Origin: Dyadobacter sp. MSC1_007
Lineage (GTDB): Bacteria; Bacteroidota; Bacteroidia; Cytophagales; Spirosomataceae
DNA: 64,000 nt
Assembly: GCF_023667495.1 (NCBI RefSeq)
Contig: NZ_JAMOZL010000001.1
Location: 1-64,000, forward strand
Direction of reading: 5' to 3'
How positions within the stretch are numbered: the first letter of the stretch is position 1; each line of letters begins with the position of its first letter. Both the position numbers and the translations under genes were made by a program. The notes under the pieces were generated by a model. That model searched no databases, was not told the origin of the DNA, and was given only the letters and a program-made list of their open reading frames with translations. Below, in pieces: positions 59,710 through 64,000 of this stretch.

Positions 59710-60009
59710 TTGGTCATTGGTGTGTGACACTTTTGCTGAGAATTTTTATTAAAGTTTTAAAAATATGTGACCAATAGAAGGGCGGAACGTCTAAATGAGC
59801 ATGACAGTGATTTACACTTAAAGGAATTTAGACATGCAGACAATTCTCAAAAACTCCGAGCTTTTTCAATCCGTTGAAAAGCTCATCCGTGACAACAGAC
59901 AGAAAATTGCGATCTCGGTTAACGCAACAATGAGCATGCTTTACTGGCAGATCGGCAGGACCGTCGGTCAGGAAGTGTTGAATGAAAAACGAGGTGATTA
60001 CGGAAAAAG

Positions 60010-60036
60010 AATTGTCGTATCACTGGCGCGACAATT
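60010..60036. repeat. First copy of a 27-bp in-frame repeat in the nuclease gene
   Basis: AATTGTCGTATCACTG is shared exactly with 60118-60133 and the next 11 bases differ at three positions. The copies are 108 bases (36 codons) apart, so both are read in the same frame, encoding IVVSLARQL and IVVSLIRQL. Confidence 0.8.
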
Positions 60037-60116
60037 AATGGACGTGTATGGGGATTCTTATAGCGAGAAGAATTTGCATCGGATGATCCAGTTTGCTTCG
60101 GCTTTTCCGGATGAAG

Positions 60117-60145
60117 CAATTGTCGTATCACTGATACGACAATTG
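60117..60145. repeat. Perfect 29-base palindrome inside the nuclease gene
   Basis: CAATTGTCGTATCA, a single C, then TGATACGACAATTG: 14-base arms, one unpaired centre base. It lies in the coding region at IVVSLIRQL. It would form a strong cruciform or hairpin, or be a recognition site for a dimeric protein. Confidence 0.9.
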
Positions 60146-60866
60146 AGTTGGACCCACATTATCGCATTGCTACCCATTCAGGACCCGATAAAAAGGGAAT
60201 TTTATGTTCAAATGTGCGTCCATGAAAAGTGGAGTGTGAGGTTTTTCGGGAGCGTATCCAATCGATGCTTTACGAGCGCACTGCGATTAGCAAAAGGCCC
60301 GAGGATGTCATTGCGAATGATCTGAAACTTCTCAAAAATGAGCAGAAACTGAACCCTGATCTTATCTTTAAGGACCCTTACTTTCTTGATTTTCTAGGTT
60401 TAAAAGATGCTTATTCCGAAAAAGATCTTGAAGCGTCGATCATTGTCGAGTTGCAACGGTTTATTATTGAAATGGGCAGTGATTTTGCATTTATGGCCCG
60501 ACAAAAGCGCATTACGATCGATAGCCGCGACTATTTCATCGACTTGCTTTTTTACCATCGCCGACTTAAATGCCTGGTAATCATCGATCTTAAAATGGGG
60601 CAGTTTGAAGCTGGCTTCAAAGGTCAGATGGAGTTATATCTGAGGTATCTTGAAAAATATGAAAAGATAGATGGCGAAAATGACCCGATAGGGCTGATTC
60701 TTTGCTCAGGGAAAAGCAGCGAACATGTGGAGCTTATGCAACTGTACAAGAGCAACATCCGTGTTGCCGATTATTTGACTGCATTACCGTCGCAAAAATT
60801 ATTGCAGGAGAAACTGCATCAGGCAATTGAGATCGCCCGGCATAAAATGGAGAGTCAATGATATTT

Positions 60867-60914
60867 ATAACAAAACAGGCCTGCCATCGTCGGATAGCAA
60901 GCCTGTTTTGTTAT
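60867..60914. terminator. Terminator between convergent genes
   Basis: ATAACAAAACAGGC (60867-60880) and GCCTGTTTTGTTAT (60901-60914) are exact complements, located between the stops of the nuclease pseudogene and the minus-strand NTF2-like gene. Confidence 0.85.
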
Positions 60915-60929
60915 CAAGAGTAACAGCTT

Positions 60930-61364
60930 TCAGACCAGCTTGAATGCCTGTCTTCCGAGCAATACCCAGTTTCCTTTTACTTTTTGGAATACCATCAAAA
61001 CACCCAGTTTTACCTGAGCGGGGTCTTTTCCCTTGTTATGCGTATCGCCGAAAAGCTTGTGACGAACCAGCGCCACATCACCTGAAATAGCTATCGTTTG
61101 ATCAGTAAGCTCGATTTTCGTGAACTTCGATTCCTGACTCACCAGCGCCCGGATAAACTCTTTCTGATCTTCCATAAGACCATTGGAATGACCATAGGAC
61201 AGCGACGTGGAAGTGAGCTTTTTCAATTCAGCCTCGTTGGCATCGATAATCGCAACGCGAAGTTTTTCAACGGTTGCAGCGAGTGCTTTTTCATCAGCGC
61301 TTTGTGCAGAGGCTACTAAATTTCCAATCAGAAGGAACGCAAAGAGTAAGAGTGTTTTTTTCAT
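60930..61364 (-). CDS. Exported NTF2-like (DUF4440-type) protein
   Basis: A 144-residue protein with a signal peptide (MKKTLLLFAFLLIGNLVASA). The rest has the NTF2-like order: first helix ALAATVEKLRVAIIDANEAE, a pocket segment LSYGHSNGLMEDQKEFIRAL, then strands with VALVRHKLFGDTHNKG and the closing LMVFQKVKGNWVLLGRQA. It probably binds or acts on a small molecule in the periplasm, but no ligand can be proposed. It is 37 bases downstream of the MFS gene and may be the last gene of a uxaB-MFS unit. Confidence 0.85.
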   Translation of the reverse strand: MKKTLLLFAFLLIGNLVASAQSADEKALAATVEKLRVAIIDANEAELKKLTSTSLSYGHSNGLMEDQKEFIRALVSQESKFTKIELTDQTIAISGDVALVRHKLFGDTHNKGKDPAQVKLGVLMVFQKVKGNWVLLGRQAFKLV

Positions 61365-61401
61365 TGTGATGGTTTAGAATGTGGTTTGCGGCCGGATTCG
61401 G

Positions 61402-62682
61402 TTAAATATCCACCCTTTCCATTTTGGGTGAAAAGAAATGCATTACTACCCACGCGAGCAGGTAAGCACACCCGCAAAGGATAAAGATAATGTTATAACC
61501 CCCACCGATATTGCCCGCCGCCTTGTAATTGTCCAGGATTATACCAACCAAAAGCGGAAACAGAATTCCTCCTACTGATCCTGCCATCCCGCCAATGCCG
61601 ACAACCGAACTCACTGCCTTCTTTGGAAACATATCAGAAGCCGTGGTGAAAATGTTTGCGCTCCACGCTTGATGTGCAGCTGCGGCGAGACTAATTAGTA
61701 CAACAGCCTGCCAGATATTGGTGGTGTATTGAGCAAGCATGATCGGTGTAACCAGAAAAGCGAAAATAAGCATGGAGGTCTTGCGGGCGCGGAAAACTGC
61801 CCATCCTTTCTTGATAAAATATCCTGAAAGATAGCCTCCGCCGATACTGCCGATCGTAGTCGCAGTGTACACGATCACGAGTTCGGGACTTGGCTTGGAA
61901 AGGTTGAGTTTAAATGCTTCTGCAAAATAGGAGGGAAGCCAGTACAGGAAGAACCACCAGATTGGGTCTGTAAGCATCTTGCCAAAAACAAATGCCCAGG
62001 TTTGCCTTACCTTGAAGAGGTCCAGCCATTTGACGGGTGCTTCCTTGCTGGTATCGGGTTCGTTGTCACTATGGATGTAGTCGAATTCGGCCTGATTGAT
62101 GCTTCTCTGTTTAGAAGGGATTTCATAATAACGGAACCAGAATATGAGCCACACGAAACCGAGCGCACCTGTGATCAGGAACGCTTCTTCCCAACCGTAA
62201 GACCCCAGGATCCAAGGAACCATGATAGGTGCCACCACGGCACCGATATTGGCACCAGAATTAAATATGCCCGTTGCTAATGCGCGCTCTTTCTTGGGAA
62301 ACCATTCCGCTGTCGCTTTGATGGCCACGGGGAAGTTACCTGCCTCGCCCAATCCCAGTAACGCCCGCATGAAAGCAAAGCTCAATGTGCCGGTTGCTAC
62401 CGCATGGAGCATCGCCGCGATACTCCACACGACCACCGAGATGGTATAGCCCAGTTTGGTGCCAATCTTATCGATAATCGCACCGAAACCGATGAGAGAG
62501 ATGGCGTAAGCAGTTTGGAAAGCCATGACAATGTGGCTAAAATCAGACTCCGACCAGCCGAAGTCGGCTTCCAGGGTGGGTTTGAGTAACCCGAGCACCT
62601 GTCGGTCGAGGTAGTTGATGGTGGTGGCGCAGAATAGCAATGCCACCACCCGCCAGCGATAGCCTGTCAATTTGTTTTCCAT
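61402..62682 (-). CDS. MFS transporter, hexuronate/anion:cation symporter-like (ExuT type)
   Basis: A 426-residue protein with 12 predicted spans. INYLDRQVLGLLKPTLEADF and the central GNFPVAIKATAEWFPKKERA block are typical of the anion:cation symporter family, which takes up galacturonate, glucuronate and gluconate-type acids. It lies 38 bases downstream of uxaB, transcribed in the same direction, which supports hexuronate as substrate. Confidence 0.9.
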   Translation of the reverse strand: MENKLTGYRWRVVALLFCATTINYLDRQVLGLLKPTLEADFGWSESDFSHIVMAFQTAYAISLIGFGAIIDKIGTKLGYTISVVVWSIAAMLHAVATGTLSFAFMRALLGLGEAGNFPVAIKATAEWFPKKERALATGIFNSGANIGAVVAPIMVPWILGSYGWEEAFLITGALGFVWLIFWFRYYEIPSKQRSINQAEFDYIHSDNEPDTSKEAPVKWLDLFKVRQTWAFVFGKMLTDPIWWFFLYWLPSYFAEAFKLNLSKPSPELVIVYTATTIGSIGGGYLSGYFIKKGWAVFRARKTSMLIFAFLVTPIMLAQYTTNIWQAVVLISLAAAAHQAWSANIFTTASDMFPKKAVSSVVGIGGMAGSVGGILFPLLVGIILDNYKAAGNIGGGYNIIFILCGCAYLLAWVVMHFFSPKMERVDI

Positions 62683-62720
62683 GCGAGATAATCCAGGGTT
62701 AGTTATAAAAGGGATTGTGG

Positions 62721-64000
62721 TCAGGCGTACACCGTTTTTTCGAGTAGCGCTTTAAGTGATTCGAGTGCGCCGTTCTGTCTGATCGACTGGATATGTGATA
62801 TAACAGCCGGTATGGCCTGGTCCATTTTGGTAAGGTCCTTGCCCCAGATCGACTGGTCTTTCAAAATGGTTCGGACCATTTCCGGCAGTGAGGTCATTTG
62901 CCACTTTTGATGAAAATAAGCGGCTTGTGGATCCTGGATCAAGTATAGCCCGTCGTCAGTTGATCCATAATATTGATCACCTTCCTTTCTGGCGGTTTTC
63001 ATGTAGCAGATATAAACTGCCAACCCAAACGTCATATATTCGGGTAAGCTGCCGTTTTGTTTTTCGTAATTCAAATAAGTAGGCATTACTCTTGACAATA
63101 TCTTGGCAGAGTAATTCTGTGTGATATTGAGCCACTTATGCCGGATATGCGGGTTTTTAAACCGCTCGGCAACCTGCCTGCTGAATGTAAGTGCAACCTG
63201 CGGATCTATTTCGTAAGGGATAGCGGGTGCAATTTCATTTTCCATGAGATAGGTCATGAAAGTGGCAAAGAACGGGTTGTTCATCGCTTCTACCACCGTA
63301 GCGAAGCCGCACAAATGCGCCAGTCCGCCGCCAAGTGTATGTGCGCCATTCAAAAGCCGCAGTTTTAGTTCACGATAAAGCTCGATATCCGGTTCGATGA
63401 CCAATCCATTATCCACCCCATAAAAAGCGACCTTTTTCCGGATGGTTTCATCCCCTTCAATGGCCCACAAATGATAATGTTCCGTGGTGATGAGTAACTC
63501 ATCTTTATAACCCAGTTCCTCTTCCAGTTCTTTCAGAATAGCGTCCTCCGGTTTGCCGGGTACGATCCTGTCGACGAGTGAGTTGCAGAAGGAATTGCTT
63601 TGCTCGATCCAGTCTATAAATGCGCTTTCCAGGCCGTTACGATGCGCAAGTTCAAGTACGATTGATTCCAGCTTTTTGCCATTATTAGCAATAAGTTCGG
63701 TGGGGATGATGACCATGCCGTGCTCCGGACTGCCCTGGAATGCAACATAGCGCGCATAAAGAAATGCTAGCAGTTTCCCCGGAAACGAGACCGGCGGCCA
63801 CTGGTAAATATCGTCCTGAACAAGCTGAATGCCGGTTTCGGTCGTGTTCGAAATCACAATGCCAACAGCCGGGTTTTTCGCCAGATCCAACACAAGTGAC
63901 CACTGCGTTTTAGCAGATAATACCCTGCTGATCGCCGAGGAGATAATGTTTTCCTCCTTCACTTCGCCATCCTGAATGCCGCGTGAACAGATGGTGTACA
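62721..64000 (-). CDS. uxaB: Tagaturonate reductase (altronate oxidoreductase), 5'-truncated by the window
   Basis: Reduces D-tagaturonate to D-altronate with NADH in galacturonate catabolism. The visible 426 codons include SNTTETGIQL, PTELIANNGKKLESIV split over 85-100, LRLLNGAHTLGGGLAHLCGF and an all-helical C-terminal half, as in UxaB and related mannitol dehydrogenases. Reading on past the GTG at 63962 gives YTICSRGIQDGEV in the same frame, which is the expected UxaB N-terminal sequence, so the GTG is internal and about 60 residues lie beyond 64000. It is followed by the MFS gene. Confidence 0.93.
   Translation of the reverse strand, partial: YTICSRGIQDGEVKEENIISSAISRVLSAKTQWSLVLDLAKNPAVGIVISNTTETGIQLVQDDIYQWPPVSFPGKLLAFLYARYVAFQGSPEHGMVIIPTELIANNGKKLESIVLELAHRNGLESAFIDWIEQSNSFCNSLVDRIVPGKPEDAILKELEEELGYKDELLITTEHYHLWAIEGDETIRKKVAFYGVDNGLVIEPDIELYRELKLRLLNGAHTLGGGLAHLCGFATVVEAMNNPFFATFMTYLMENEIAPAIPYEIDPQVALTFSRQVAERFKNPHIRHKWLNITQNYSAKILSRVMPTYLNYEKQNGSLPEYMTFGLAVYICYMKTARKEGDQYYGSTDDGLYLIQDPQAAYFHQKWQMTSLPEMVRTILKDQSIWGKDLTKMDQAIPAVISHIQSIRQNGALESLKALLEKTVYA

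Larger units (their letters stand above)
59834..60861 (+). pseudogene. DUF1016/YhcG-type PDDEXK nuclease gene, frameshifted
   Basis: Two frames together encode one protein. The first (from 59834) carries the DUF1016 N-terminal region: ATMSMLYWQIGRTVGQEVL, YSEKNLHRMIQFASAFP, then QLSWTHIIALLPIQDP and MCVHEKWSVR. The second (continuing at about 60247, ending 60861) begins RERIQSMLYERTAISKRPED and has the nuclease domain YFIDLLFYHRRLKCLVIIDL followed by KMGQFEAG, the PD-(D/E)xK core. The join needs one extra T in the run of five T at 60242-60246, where an intact relative would have six. It is a pseudogene, a sequencing error or a slippage site; only resequencing can tell. The biological role is unclear. 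Confidence 0.85.

Noticed and set aside
59446..59730. 94-residue minus-strand frame
   Set aside because: It is antisense to the small plus-strand frame and to the ATP-grasp terminator; Phe-rich sequence without motifs.
60118..60144. The palindrome in the nuclease gene as a transcription terminator
   Set aside because: It lies inside the coding region, has no T run after it, and both flanks encode conserved parts of the protein.
63962..63962. GTG as the start codon of tagaturonate reductase
   Set aside because: The same frame continues upstream to the window edge with YTICSRGIQDGEV, the expected family sequence, so the GTG is an internal Val codon.
1..64000. CRISPR arrays, rRNA operons and tRNA genes
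   Set aside because: No regularly spaced direct repeats, conserved rRNA blocks or cloverleaf-type sequence with a CCA-type end were noticed; a tRNA search program was not available.

Overview
The window reads as chromosomal DNA of a Bacteroidota bacterium, most likely of the Cytophagales (a Dyadobacter/Spirosomaceae-like genome; this placement is inferred from gene content, not computed). Supporting signs are families common in that phylum (DUF3109, DUF2911, DUF5618, a short ClpS, SirB1-like and NTF2-like proteins), lipoproteins with short signal peptides, Tat-type Gfo/Idh/MocA and sugar-isomerase proteins, and promoters of the Bacteroidota type (TTG, about 19-20 bases, then TAnnTTTG) instead of the E. 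coli type. About 57 genes are seen. No rRNA, tRNA or CRISPR array was recognised, and no gene-free stretch exceeds 300 bases.

Layout. 1-230: right end of an IS3-type insertion sequence, followed by a purine/pyrimidine-biased inverted repeat. 0.4-5.1 kb: exported superoxide dismutase, RecR, ClpS, a sodium/solute symporter and two small exported proteins. 5.1-12.3 kb (minus strand): a run of seven genes, galE-rfbB-rfbA-O-methyltransferase-LysM lytic transglycosylase-DUF3109-alkyltransferase-like protein, linking nucleotide-sugar supply with wall remodelling. 12.5-17.7 kb: SirB1-like protein, phosphopantetheinyl transferase, WD40 protein, DivIVA-like protein, FolB and a saccharopine-dehydrogenase-family enzyme. 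17.7-25.6 kb: a PQQ-type sugar dehydrogenase and then a complete six-gene ebo cluster, eboA-B-C-D-E-F. 25.8-32.1 kb: MgtC-like protein, a three-gene toxin-antitoxin-like module, aminopeptidase P, a subtilase and a Na+/H+ antiporter. 32.3-41.8 kb: Tat-exported oxidoreductase and isomerase, a Crp/Fnr regulator beside a C10-type cysteine peptidase lipoprotein, an SpmA-SpmB fusion and a TolC/HlyD export pair. 42-51.5 kb: GpsA, sialidase-like lipoprotein, DEAD-box helicase, beta-lactamase-type hydrolase, DUF2911, sorbosone-dehydrogenase-like lipoprotein, a short-chain dehydrogenase preceded by duplicated operator-like sites, DUF2798 and FabF. 51.5-61.4 kb: Cof phosphatase, RarD-like transporter, a UbiA-like protein with a methyltransferase, two metallopeptidases, an ATP-grasp enzyme and a frameshifted DUF1016/YhcG nuclease carrying a perfect 29-base palindrome. 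61.4-64 kb: a hexuronate-type MFS transporter and tagaturonate reductase (UxaB, running off the window), pointing to galacturonate use.

The most noteworthy system is the ebo cluster. It is tightly packed (overlaps or near-overlaps at four of five junctions) and pairs a UbiA-type prenyltransferase (EboC) with a cyclase (EboD) whose motifs look like a sedoheptulose-7-phosphate cyclase more than AroB. In cyanobacteria the cluster is known to be needed for exporting scytonemin precursor, but no scytonemin genes are visible here, so its local substrate is unknown. Secondary leads are the antitoxin/RelE/DUF5618 triad, the palindrome-bearing broken nuclease, and the promoter-operator-hairpin-operator arrangement before the short-chain dehydrogenase.
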